Shown here piece by piece: positions 43,576 to 49,990 of a DNA stretch of 49,990 nt. This DNA is from Archangiaceae bacterium. GTDB taxonomy: Bacteria > Myxococcota > Myxococcia > Myxococcales > Myxococcaceae. The first letter of the stretch is position 1; each line of letters begins with the position of its first letter. The stretch lies in the NCBI GenBank assembly GCA_016879935.1, contig JAACJQ010000324.1:1-49990 (forward strand), read 5' to 3'. The notes below the pieces were generated by a model. The model saw nothing but the letters and a program-made list of their open reading frames with translations, did not search any database and was not told where the DNA came from. Both the position numbers and the translations under genes were made by a program.

Positions 43576-44624
43576 AGAATCCACCCGCCGCCGACGACCT
43601 CGTCGCCTTCGTAGAACACGGCCGCCTGCCCCGGCGTCACGGCCTTCGCCGGCGTCTCGAGCGTCACGGCGACGTGGCCATCGGCGTCGATCGAAACGCG
43701 CCCTGCCGTACCAAGGTGCCGGTGACGAATTCGAATCTGCAGTGGGCGCTCCACGGGAGCCTTGCCGTCGACCCACTTCGGCCGCAGCAGGTTGAAGGTC
43801 TCGCGCGCGATGGCATCGGCAGGCCCGACCACGACCTTCCGCGAGTCGGCCTCGATGCGCTGCACGTACATCGCCTCGCCCTGCGCTGGCACGGGCAAGC
43901 CACGACGCTGACCGATCGTGAACTTGTGAATGCCGTCGTGCGTTCCCAGCACCGCGCCGTCGGTGGACACCACGTCGCCCTTCGGCTGTGGGCCCGCGAC
44001 CTTCTCGACGAAGCGCGCGTAGTCACCGTCGGGCACGAAGCAGATCTCCATGCTCTCGAGCTTGGCGCTGGTGACGAGGCCGTGCCGCTCGGCGATGGCG
44101 CGCACCTCGGCCTTCGCGAGGTGACCGACGGGAAAGAGCAGATCCTTCAGCTCGTCCTGGCCGAGGGTGAAGAGGAAGTACGACTGATCCTTCGCGGCAT
44201 CGAGCCCGCGGCGGAGCACGTAGCGGCCATCGTCACGCTGCTCGACGCGCGCGTAGTGACCGGTCGCCAGCTTCGCGCCAAGCGCCCTCGCCCGCTTCAG
44301 CAGGAAGCCGAACTTCACGTCCTCGTTGCAGGAGACACAGGGAATGGGCGTCTTGCCGTTGAGGTAGTTCTGCACGAACGGCGTGACGACCCGCTCCTTG
44401 AAGAGCTCTTCGACGTTCGCGACGTAGAACGGAATGCCCAGGCGCTCGGCCACACGGCGCGCGTCGTCGATGTCGTCGGGGCTGCAGCAGCTTCCACACT
44501 GCGCCTTCGACTCGTAGCTCCACACGCGCAGGGTCATGCCGATGACCTCGTGGCCCTGCTCCTTCAAGAGAGCGGCCGCCGCCGAAGAGTCGACGCCGCC
44601 TGACATGGCCACCACGATGCGCAT
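43572..44624 (-). CDS. mnmA: tRNA-specific 2-thiouridylase MnmA
   Basis: The 350-residue enzyme makes 2-thiouridine at the wobble position of tRNAs for Lys, Glu and Gln. The PP-loop ATP motif 'SGGVDSS' is at 8-14. Catalytic Cys99 is in 'IPCVSCNEDVKF' and the second catalytic Cys195 in 'MEICFVPDGDY'. The tRNA-binding 'GTHDGIHKFTIGQRRGL' follows. Length and motif order match the family. The ATG at 44622-44624 sets the usual N-terminus 'MRIVVAMSGG'. Upstream is the DnaA-box-like region; downstream it overlaps the lipoprotein gene (GTGA). The enzyme needs a sulfur relay (IscS/Tus) located elsewhere. Confidence 0.97.
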   Translation of the reverse strand: MRIVVAMSGGVDSSAAAALLKEQGHEVIGMTLRVWSYESKAQCGSCCSPDDIDDARRVAERLGIPFYVANVEELFKERVVTPFVQNYLNGKTPIPCVSCNEDVKFGFLLKRARALGAKLATGHYARVEQRDDGRYVLRRGLDAAKDQSYFLFTLGQDELKDLLFPVGHLAKAEVRAIAERHGLVTSAKLESMEICFVPDGDYARFVEKVAGPQPKGDVVSTDGAVLGTHDGIHKFTIGQRRGLPVPAQGEAMYVQRIEADSRKVVVGPADAIARETFNLLRPKWVDGKAPVERPLQIRIRHRHLGTAGRVSIDADGHVAVTLETPAKAVTPGQAAVFYEGDEVVGGGWIL

Positions 44625-44877
44625 GGCTCCCCGATGCCACAGCCTGATGAGTCCTGAAAGCACCCTCACTGCCCGGTTTTCCACAGCACAACCACCAGGA
44701 CCTACACGGCGCGTCACAGGGAGGTGCCGTGGTGTCGGGTCGACTTTCAACAGGCCAGCCACTTGAATTTGCTGGCTTTGTGGACAACCCCAGCCCCGTT
44801 TCCACAACTCGGCAGGGTTCGCCCCCTCGGGTTTGTGAAAACGGAGCGGGCCCGTGTGGGAAAGCCTGTGGAGACCC
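44625..44877. other. Intergenic region with DnaA-box-like cluster
   Basis: Between mnmA and cca, 253 bases hold at least five TCCACA-type sites. TTTTCCACA (44677-44685) and the inverse of TTGTCCACA (44779-44787) fit TTNTCCACA exactly. GTTTCCACA (44798-44806), TTTCCCACA (inverse, 44855-44863) and GTCTCCACA (inverse, 44867-44875) match at 7 of 9. GCCAGC (44754-44759)/GCTGGC (44771-44776) and CACGGC (44705-44710)/GCCGTG (44726-44731) are inverted repeats. The centre is AT-richer than the surroundings. It may bind DnaA, as a secondary site or origin-like element, and serves as the mnmA promoter region. dnaA and dnaN are not adjacent. Confidence 0.45.
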
Positions 44878-46092
44878 TCAGGCGGGCGGTTTCCACGAAG
44901 CCAGCAGGCCCTTGAGCGCCTCGGGGGTGTTCAGGGAGGGCTCGTCGAGCACGCGCTCGAGCAGAAAGGCAGACGCCTGGCCGATGACGGGCGACGGGCC
45001 CACCTGCAGCGCGGCCATGATCTGAGAACCGTTGAGGGCGAGGGCCTTCGTGTTCAAGGGCGGGTTGGTCGCAAGCAGGGCGTGAACGCGAGCCCCGATC
45101 GAGGTGTCGAGGCCCCTCGCCTGCGCGAGCTGAAGAATGGCCGGCGCGTACTCGGCCTTCACCGAAGCGAGCCAGCGACGCAGCATCGGATCGGTGGCGT
45201 CGGCTCCGGGCAGCAGCTGGTGCTGAACGAGGTGCGCGGTATCGGTGGCCACCTTCACGGGGTACTTGAGCCGCATCACGACATCGCGGGGCGAGCTGCA
45301 GTCGTGCAGCAGCACCGCGAGCCGCACCGAGAGATCGACCGGAGCGCGGCCAATCGCTTCGGCCTCGACGCCGATCGCCTCGGGCAGAAACTCGTTCAGC
45401 AGCCCGGTTCGCCGCGTGAGCTCGAAGCCCTGCACGGCGAGCGGCGCCAGCAGCAGCTTGGTGAACTCCTGGTTGATGCGCTCGGTGGCGACCTTGCGAA
45501 AGACGTGCAGCGTCTGCGGAATCGCGGCTTCGGTCTCGGCGTCGATGGAGAAGCCGAGCACGGTCGCGAAGCGCACGGCCCGCATGGCGCGCAGGCCGTC
45601 TTCGAGGAAGCGCTCCATGGCGCTGCGCACGCAGCGAATCGTCTTCGTCTCGAGATCCTTCTGGCCTCCGAAGGGGTCGACGAGCCGCTTGCTGAGCGGG
45701 TCGAAGGCCATTGCGTTGATGGTGAAGTCGCGGCGCGAGAGATCGGCCTCGATGTCGGTGTGGAACTCGACCTTCGAAGGGCGGCGGCCGTCGAGGTACT
45801 CGGCCTCGACGCGAAACGTGGTGACCTCGACGTGTTCGCCGCGCACCACGACGGTGACGGTGCCGTGCTCGATGCCGGTGGGAATGACGCGCTTGAAGGC
45901 CTGCTGCACCTGCTCGGGCCGCGCGCTGGTGGCGAGATCGAAGTCCTTCGGCTTCTCGCCACGCAAGATGTCGCGCACGCAGCCGCCGACGAGGAACGCC
46001 TGGTGACCCGCCGTGAGCAGGCCCTGCAACACCTCGAGCACCGCGGGGGGAATGACGGCGCGCTCCAGCCGCTGAGCGTTCGTGTCCGTCAT
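44878..46092 (-). CDS. cca: CCA-adding tRNA nucleotidyltransferase / poly(A) polymerase family
   Basis: The 404-residue class II nucleotidyltransferase has 'FLVGGCVRDILRGEKPKDFDLAT' (the GGxVRD and the DxD motif), then 'TDIEADLSRRDFTINAMA', and 'EDGLRAMRAVRFATVLGF', the neck and body. The family covers CCA-adding enzymes and PcnB; without a longer alignment the two cannot be separated, and the gene name is the conventional one. The tRNA-Arg gene lies upstream on the same strand, 22 bases away. Neither tRNA in this window encodes its 3' CCA, so a CCA-adding enzyme is needed somewhere in the genome. The start is ATG. Confidence 0.9.
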   Translation of the reverse strand: MTDTNAQRLERAVIPPAVLEVLQGLLTAGHQAFLVGGCVRDILRGEKPKDFDLATSARPEQVQQAFKRVIPTGIEHGTVTVVVRGEHVEVTTFRVEAEYLDGRRPSKVEFHTDIEADLSRRDFTINAMAFDPLSKRLVDPFGGQKDLETKTIRCVRSAMERFLEDGLRAMRAVRFATVLGFSIDAETEAAIPQTLHVFRKVATERINQEFTKLLLAPLAVQGFELTRRTGLLNEFLPEAIGVEAEAIGRAPVDLSVRLAVLLHDCSSPRDVVMRLKYPVKVATDTAHLVQHQLLPGADATDPMLRRWLASVKAEYAPAILQLAQARGLDTSIGARVHALLATNPPLNTKALALNGSQIMAALQVGPSPVIGQASAFLLERVLDEPSLNTPEALKGLLASWKPPA

Positions 46093-46114
46093 GGTGACCT
46101 CACCTTCGTTTCAG

Positions 46115-46188
46115 TGATCCCAGCAAGAATCGAACTTGCGACCTGCGGTTTAGGAAACCGCCGCTCTATCCAACTGAGCTATGGGACC
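46115..46188 (-). tRNA. tRNA-Arg (anticodon CCT)
   Basis: The 74-base cloverleaf is complete. Acceptor GGTCCCA pairs with TGGGATC (one G-U) and the discriminator is A. The D-arm is AGCTCAGTTGGATAGAGC, the anticodon stem GCGGT/ACCGC carries loop TTCCTAA (anticodon CCT), and the T-arm contains GTTCGAATC. The 3' CCA is not encoded. It reads AGG codons. Confidence 0.95.
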
Positions 46189-46210
46189 GGTTGACTGCGG
46201 AGCGTCTCTA

Positions 46211-46909
46211 TCAACGACGCCACTCGCGGGGAACGCCTTCAAAGCCTGCGCGACGTTCGAGCTCCGAGAGGTCGGCCTTCGCGCGGACCAGCGCCTTGCG
46301 GTTGAGCTCGAGGCGTTCCTTCGCGCGCTCGAACTCGGGGTTGAGGGTGAAGACGCAGGGCGCGGTGACGACTCCCGGGTTTGGAACGACGACCTGATTC
46401 TGAACGACGACGCTCCCCTGGACGCCCCCGCCGATGCCGGCCTGACCCGAGACGGTGACCGAGGAGCCGCTGCCGACCCCGACGCCGCCCGGGACGACCC
46501 AACCACCGCCGTAGCCGTACAGGCACTGGTAGCGGGCCGCGACGGGCAGGCCGTTCACGTCTTCGACCTTCTTGCGATCGACCTCGATCTCGTCCTGCAG
46601 GCGGGCGATGCGCTCGTTGGCTTCGCGAAAGGCTGCGCGCCACTCCCGCTCGGCGCGGTTCGGGTCGGCGGCTTCGACGACGACCACCGGCTTCGCGGGA
46701 GCCACCGTCTTCTCGGCGGGCCGGGGCTCCTCTTTCTGCAGCGTCACCGTGCTGATCTCGGCGCCCTCGGTCGTCTTCGCCTTCACGTTGGCGGGCACCG
46801 AGCCGGGGTTGTCGGTGAAGTGCGTGACGCCGTCTTTGTCGGTCCACGTGTAGACCTGCGCGAGCGCCGTCGAGCCGACGAGACAACTCAACAGCAGCGA
46901 GCGAGCCAT
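46211..46909 (-). CDS. DUF4124-domain exported protein
   Basis: The 232-residue protein has a signal peptide (MARSLLLSCLVGSTALA) and a DUF4124 domain at the mature N-terminus: 'QVYTWTDKDGVTHFTDNPG'. The domain is common in envelope proteins and its role is unknown. A polar coiled-coil-prone stretch follows ('AEREWRAAFREANERIARLQ'), then a Gly/Val-rich strand segment and a second helix pair at the C-terminus ('FERAKERLELNRKALVRAKA'). It sits between the tRNA-Arg and tRNA-Val genes on the same strand. Confidence 0.8.
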   Translation of the reverse strand: MARSLLLSCLVGSTALAQVYTWTDKDGVTHFTDNPGSVPANVKAKTTEGAEISTVTLQKEEPRPAEKTVAPAKPVVVVEAADPNRAEREWRAAFREANERIARLQDEIEVDRKKVEDVNGLPVAARYQCLYGYGGGWVVPGGVGVGSGSSVTVSGQAGIGGGVQGSVVVQNQVVVPNPGVVTAPCVFTLNPEFERAKERLELNRKALVRAKADLSELERRAGFEGVPREWRR

Positions 46910-46943
46910 GAAGCCGACGGTAGTGCGCTGCCCTGGAAATGAA

Positions 46944-46970
46944 AAACCCCTCGGGGATGCCGAGGGGTTT
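46944..46970 (-). terminator. Terminator after tRNA-Val
   Basis: Perfect 11-base arms AAACCCCTCGG (46944-46954) and CCGAGGGGTTT (46960-46970) enclose a 5-base loop. In the minus direction the hairpin is followed by a T-run (GGGGTTTTTCATTT), so it ends the tRNA-Val transcript just before the DUF4124 gene. Confidence 0.85.
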
Positions 46971-46974
46971 CTTG

Positions 46975-47046
46975 TGGGCACACCAGGTTTCGAACCTGGG
47001 ACCCCCGCCGTGTGAAGGCGGTGCTCTACCGCTGAGCTATGTGCCC
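46975..47046 (-). tRNA. tRNA-Val (anticodon CAC)
   Basis: The 72-base cloverleaf has acceptor GGGCACA/TGTGCCC, D-arm AGCTCAGCGGTAGAGC, anticodon stem CCGCC/GGCGG with loop TTCACAC (anticodon CAC), and T-arm GGTTCGAAACC. The 3' CCA is not encoded. It reads GTG codons. A strong terminator follows. Confidence 0.95.
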
Positions 47047-47140
47047 TGCTCTGCTGAAAAAACGGAGCGCTACGTGCCACGCCGAAACTGCACTGTCAAC
47101 GAGAGAAGCCGACGCGTGATCGATCGCGCGCCTGACGTGC

Positions 47141-47416
47141 TCAGACGCGGTTGAGCTTCTCGTCGAGCGCCTTGATGCGCTTCTTCAGCGACGACAACGA
47201 GCGGCCGAGATCCTTGAAGTCGGCCTTGGTGGCGAAGTTGAGCTGGTGCATCACCACCGTCTGCGTCTTGTCGACGGCGGCCTTGCCACGCTGCACGGTG
47301 CCGATGGCCTCGGCGATCTTCTGCGCCCGCTTCTCGTCGGCGAACAGGCGCTCCATGGCCTTCGCCGAGAACCCCATCGCCTTCTCCGTCAGCTGCTTTC
47401 GAAGTCCCATCGTCAT
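47141..47416 (-). CDS. Small helical protein, last gene of the Hsp70 operon
   Basis: The 91-residue (or 89-residue) protein is helical, with no signal peptide. The C-terminal half ('FKDLGRSLSSLKKRIKALDEKL') has heptad-like spacing for a coiled coil, as in small phasin-like or scaffolding proteins. No family is recognised. The ATG at 47416 overlaps the stop of the upstream gene as ATGA; a second ATG at 47410 has the better AGGGGG spacing. It is the third gene after the Hsp70-like and SCP2-like genes. Confidence 0.7.
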   Translation of the reverse strand: MTMGLRKQLTEKAMGFSAKAMERLFADEKRAQKIAEAIGTVQRGKAAVDKTQTVVMHQLNFATKADFKDLGRSLSSLKKRIKALDEKLNRV

Positions 47417-47805
47417 CCCCCCTGCTTCAGCTGCGCGAGCCAGCGCTCGGCCAGCCCACGGTGATTGAGGCGCGCGATGATCGGCTGCAGGTTGCCGCGC
47501 ACCCAGAGGCGCTTCTGCACGATGGCCGCGATCGGATCCAGCCCCCCATCGATGAGCTCTCGAAAGGTCGCGTCGTCGGCGCGCGCTTCGTAGGCGACCT
47601 CTTCATCGGCGAGGTCTGATGGGCTGACGAACGCAGGCGGCGGAAACCGCCCATTCACCGGAGCCTTCAAGAACACGCAGAGCGCTCCGGTCGGCCGCTC
47701 GATGGTGATGCCGAAGTCACCTTCCCAGCCCTGCGCCGCGCTCGGGAGCTGCTCGTCGGCGTTGAGCAGCTCGATGGCGCGCGTGATGAACGCTTCGGTG
47801 AACAT
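47413..47805 (-). CDS. SCP2-like (sterol-carrier/lipid-binding) domain protein
   Basis: The 130-residue protein resembles SCP2 domains. The strand 'WEGDFGITIERPTGALCVFLKAPVNG' and helix-strand 'EVAYEARADDATFRELIDGGLDPIAAIVQKRLWVRGNL' match the family's 'D..f..l..G......af..g.lkv.Gd' pattern. SCP2 folds bind lipids or acyl chains. It is short and cytoplasmic. Its ATG (47803-47805) shares a base with the Hsp70-like stop; a GTG one codon upstream is possible. It overlaps both neighbours, so the three-gene set is tightly coupled. Confidence 0.7.
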   Translation of the reverse strand: MFTEAFITRAIELLNADEQLPSAAQGWEGDFGITIERPTGALCVFLKAPVNGRFPPPAFVSPSDLADEEVAYEARADDATFRELIDGGLDPIAAIVQKRLWVRGNLQPIIARLNHRGLAERWLAQLKQGG

Positions 47806-49415
47806 CACCCGCCCCCGAGCAGGCGCTTGATGCTCGAGAAGAGCCCGCCCTTCTCGGCGGCGTCGCGCTCTTCCTGCTGGCTGCGCTTCTCCATCGCCTC
47901 GGCGAGCGCCTTCTTGAGGATCTCGGGCGTGTCGCGGGTGGCCAGCTTGACCTCACGCGGGTCGCCCGCGTCTTCGAGAAACACGTGCAGCAGGCACTCC
48001 TGATCGACCTTGAAGTCGATGCGTTTGCCCGTCGTCGCGGCCGGCAGCTTCACGGTGCCGAGGTACTCGTTGTCGACGATGAACTCGCTGTCGCCCTGGA
48101 AGATGTCGATCTCGATGAACGGCGCGCCCGGCTTCTGCGGCGGCGGCACGCGGAAGCTCTTCACCATCGGCACGCGGTGGTTCTTCTCGATGATCTTCCG
48201 GAAGCGGCCCGTCGGCAGGCCGTAGCCGATGGGCATCGACACGGCGTCGAGCAGGGTGACCGAATCAGGCGAATCCATCGACTCGCCGAGCAGCGCCGCG
48301 CCCAGCGCCACGCACTCGTCGGGGTGCACGCCCTTGCGCGCCGGTTTCCCGAAGTGCTCCTGAATGCGCTGCTGCACGAGCGGCATGCGGCTCTGACCAC
48401 CGACGAGAATCACCTCGTCGATCGACGAGCGCGTGATGCCCTTCTCGGTGAGCACGTCGTCGCAGATCTCGAAGGTGCGATCGACGAGGTCGCGGGTGAG
48501 CGAGTTGAGCTGCTCGCGCGAGAGCGGCACCTTGAGATCGAGCGGCTTGCCCTTGCGCTCCTCGACGTACGGCAGCTCGATGGTGACGTTCTGCATCAAC
48601 GAGAGATCGATCTTCGCGGCCTCAGAGGCGTTCTTCACGCGTTGCATGGCGATCGGGCTCTTCGTGAGATCGACCTTGTTCTCCTTGAGGAACGTCTCGA
48701 CCACGAAGTCGATGATGCGGTTGTCGAAGTCGATGCCGCCGAGGAACGTGTCGCCGCCGGTCGCGACGACCTCGAAGACGTTGTTCTTCACCTCGAGCAC
48801 CGAGACGTCGAACGTGCCGCCGCCCAGGTCGTACACGAGGATGCGTTGATCGAGCCCGCGGTTGAAGCCGTACGCCAGCGCCGCCGCGGTGGGCTCGTTG
48901 ACGATGCGCTTCACGTTCAGGCCGGCGATCTGGCCCGCGTGCTTCACGGCCTGGCGCTGGTTGTCCGTGTAATAGGCGGGCACCGTGATCACGGCCTCGG
49001 TGATCGGCCCCTGCAGGAACTGCTCGGCGATCGTCTTCACCTGCCCGAGCACCATCGCGGAGATCTCGGGCAACGAGTACACGCGCCCGCCGAGCGACAC
49101 CGCGGCGTCTCCATCTTCGCCCGCGACGATCTCGTACGAGTAGTAGCTCTTGAGCGCCTGCACGACGCGCGAGTCGAACTTGCGGCCGATGAGGCGCTTG
49201 GCGCCATAGATGGTGTTGCGCGGGTTGGTGACGATCTGATCGCGCGCGACACCGCCGACCACGAGATCTCCGCGCGGAGAGAGCGAGACGACCGACGGGA
49301 GAATCAGCGTGCCCTTGTCGGTGGGCACGATGCGCGGCACACGATTCTTCACCGACGCCACCAGCGTGTTGGTGGTGCCGAGGTCGATGCCGACGATGCG
49401 GCCCTTCTCCGCCAT
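47805..49415 (-). CDS. Hsp70/DnaK-family protein, shortened C-terminus
   Basis: The 536-residue protein has a complete Hsp70 ATPase domain: 'GIDLGTTNTLVASV', 'VITVPAYYTDNQRQAVKHAG', 'VNEPTAAALAYGF', 'VYDLGGGTFDVSVLEV' and 'VILVGGQSRMPLVQ'. A beta substrate-binding part follows ('IEIDIFQGDSEFI', 'DQECLLHVFLEDA'). DnaK has ~638 residues; here the helical lid is reduced to a ~50-residue charged stretch ending 'GLFSSIKRLLGGG'. No dnaJ or grpE is adjacent. It is probably a specialised chaperone acting with the two following gene products. The ATG at 49413-49415 is chosen over a start eight codons upstream. Confidence 0.93.
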   Translation of the reverse strand: MAEKGRIVGIDLGTTNTLVASVKNRVPRIVPTDKGTLILPSVVSLSPRGDLVVGGVARDQIVTNPRNTIYGAKRLIGRKFDSRVVQALKSYYSYEIVAGEDGDAAVSLGGRVYSLPEISAMVLGQVKTIAEQFLQGPITEAVITVPAYYTDNQRQAVKHAGQIAGLNVKRIVNEPTAAALAYGFNRGLDQRILVYDLGGGTFDVSVLEVKNNVFEVVATGGDTFLGGIDFDNRIIDFVVETFLKENKVDLTKSPIAMQRVKNASEAAKIDLSLMQNVTIELPYVEERKGKPLDLKVPLSREQLNSLTRDLVDRTFEICDDVLTEKGITRSSIDEVILVGGQSRMPLVQQRIQEHFGKPARKGVHPDECVALGAALLGESMDSPDSVTLLDAVSMPIGYGLPTGRFRKIIEKNHRVPMVKSFRVPPPQKPGAPFIEIDIFQGDSEFIVDNEYLGTVKLPAATTGKRIDFKVDQECLLHVFLEDAGDPREVKLATRDTPEILKKALAEAMEKRSQQEERDAAEKGGLFSSIKRLLGGG

Positions 49416-49514
49416 GGCGCGTGTTCGTAGCACGCTCACCCCGAGCCGCCCCGGCCGAATTTCCGCTCCGCGCCTCTCCCGTCGAGCCGCGATGGGCTAC
49501 ATGGCGCAACCGCA

Positions 49515-49990
49515 ATGAACGTCGTCTTCTACGGACTCGTCCTGGTGGCGTGCCTCTCGGCGGTGATCTTCGGAACCCCGGGCGAGGTGGGCAAGGCCGC
49601 GATGGACAGCGCGAAGTCGAGCGTCGAGCTCGCCATCGGGCTCGTCGGCGCGATCTCGCTCTTCCTGGGGCTGATGAAGATCGTCGAAGAGGCTGGCGGC
49701 CTGAAGGTGATGGCGAAGCTGATTCGCCCCGTCATGGTGCGCCTGTTCCCCGACGTGCCGCCCGATCACCCGGCCATGGGCGCGATGGTGATGAACATCG
49801 CGGCGAACGCGCTCGGGCTCGGCAACTCCGCGACGCCGTTCGGGCTCAAGGCGATGAAGGAGCTCGACACGCTCAACACCGAGAAGGGCACCGCGACCAA
49901 CGCGATGGTGCTCTTCCTCGCGATCAACACGAGCGGTGTGTCGTTGCTGCCGACGGGCGTGATCGGGCTGCGCGCGCTGAAGGGCTCGAC
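49515..49990 (+). CDS. SpmA-like nucleoside-recognition (GATE) membrane protein, 3' end outside window
   Basis: The 158 visible residues begin 'MNVVFYGLVLVACLSAVIF' and continue with 'MDSAKSSVELAIGLVGAISLFLGLMKI', 'IRPVMVRLFPDVPPDHPAMG', 'NIAANALGLGNSATPFGLKAM' and 'NAMVLFLAINTSGVSLLPTG'. These are the signature stretches of spore maturation protein SpmA and the nucleoside-recognition domain, including the Pro-His-Pro and Asn-Ala-Ala-Asn motifs. In Bacillus, SpmA/B help dehydrate the spore core; many non-endosporing bacteria also have this protein, so no spore role is proven here. It is truncated by the window edge. Confidence 0.9.
   Translation, partial: MNVVFYGLVLVACLSAVIFGTPGEVGKAAMDSAKSSVELAIGLVGAISLFLGLMKIVEEAGGLKVMAKLIRPVMVRLFPDVPPDHPAMGAMVMNIAANALGLGNSATPFGLKAMKELDTLNTEKGTATNAMVLFLAINTSGVSLLPTGVIGLRALKGS

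Noticed and set aside
44625-44877. Calling the DnaA-box cluster oriC outright
   Set aside because: No dnaA, dnaN or gidA is adjacent, there is no strand switch, and only two boxes are exact. It is left as a candidate DnaA-binding region.

Overview
The window looks like about 50 kb of a myxobacterial (Myxococcota) chromosome. The signs are very high GC with matching codon bias, many lipoproteins with Cys-dense modules, Asp-Ala-Gly ('DAG') stretches or Gly-Ser-Thr linkers, a Pkn-type Ser/Thr kinase with a PEGA domain, a Lon close to the myxobacterial LonV type, and PilZ, MoxR/VWA and SpmA-like proteins. This is inferred from protein content; no rRNA is present. I see no phage, IS element, CRISPR array or biosynthetic cluster. 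It reads as dense core/accessory chromosome.

Layout. 1-5.5 kb: a DcrB/DUF1795 protein, a protein resembling heme-thiolate chloroperoxidases, a two-gene operon with an Asp-box lipoprotein, and a small membrane protein. 5.7-13.1 kb: a MoxR ATPase, a five-module Cys-rich lipoprotein, an M1 aminopeptidase lipoprotein coupled to a helical protein, and two more lipoproteins, one with a VWA domain. 13.2-17.4 kb: lon with promoter and terminator, then a PYROXD2-like FAD oxidoreductase. 17.4-20.4 kb: a frameshifted small gene, a ParDE-type toxin-antitoxin pair and an ABC-F ATPase. 20.4-25.6 kb: three tandem paralogous Cys-rich lipoproteins, the middle one cut by an in-frame TAG. 25.6-30 kb: Ser/Thr kinase, zinc metallopeptidase, ATP-grasp ligase, YceK-like lipoprotein.

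30-32.5 kb holds the most striking feature. Between a TauE/SafE-family permease and an alpha/beta-hydrolase esterase lies a 77-codon gene on the minus strand that ordinary gene calling would miss. It encodes a SelW/Rdx-family selenoprotein with an in-frame UGA in a C-T-A-U motif, a SECIS-like hairpin just downstream, and ATGA overlaps with both neighbours. A Spy/CpxP-like lipoprotein heads the same probable operon.

32.8-38.3 kb: a PilZ-AMIN fusion, a 2OG-Fe(II) oxygenase, a membrane protein and a MoxR/VWA(CoxE-like)/cNMP-binding operon. 38.3-44.6 kb: YceI and SRPBCC proteins, a UDP-glucuronate decarboxylase-like SDR, a 59-residue ribbon-helix-helix protein, a lipoprotein with EF-hand-like repeats, a SPOR protein, a Cys-rich lipoprotein with a heme motif, and mnmA. 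44.6-47.1 kb: a DnaA-box-like cluster between mnmA and cca, then tRNA-Arg(CCT), a DUF4124 protein and tRNA-Val(CAC). 47.1-50 kb: an Hsp70-SCP2-helical protein operon and the start of an spmA-like gene. Convergent genes are packed with zero or negative spacing, and several ends share the palindrome CTGATCAG.
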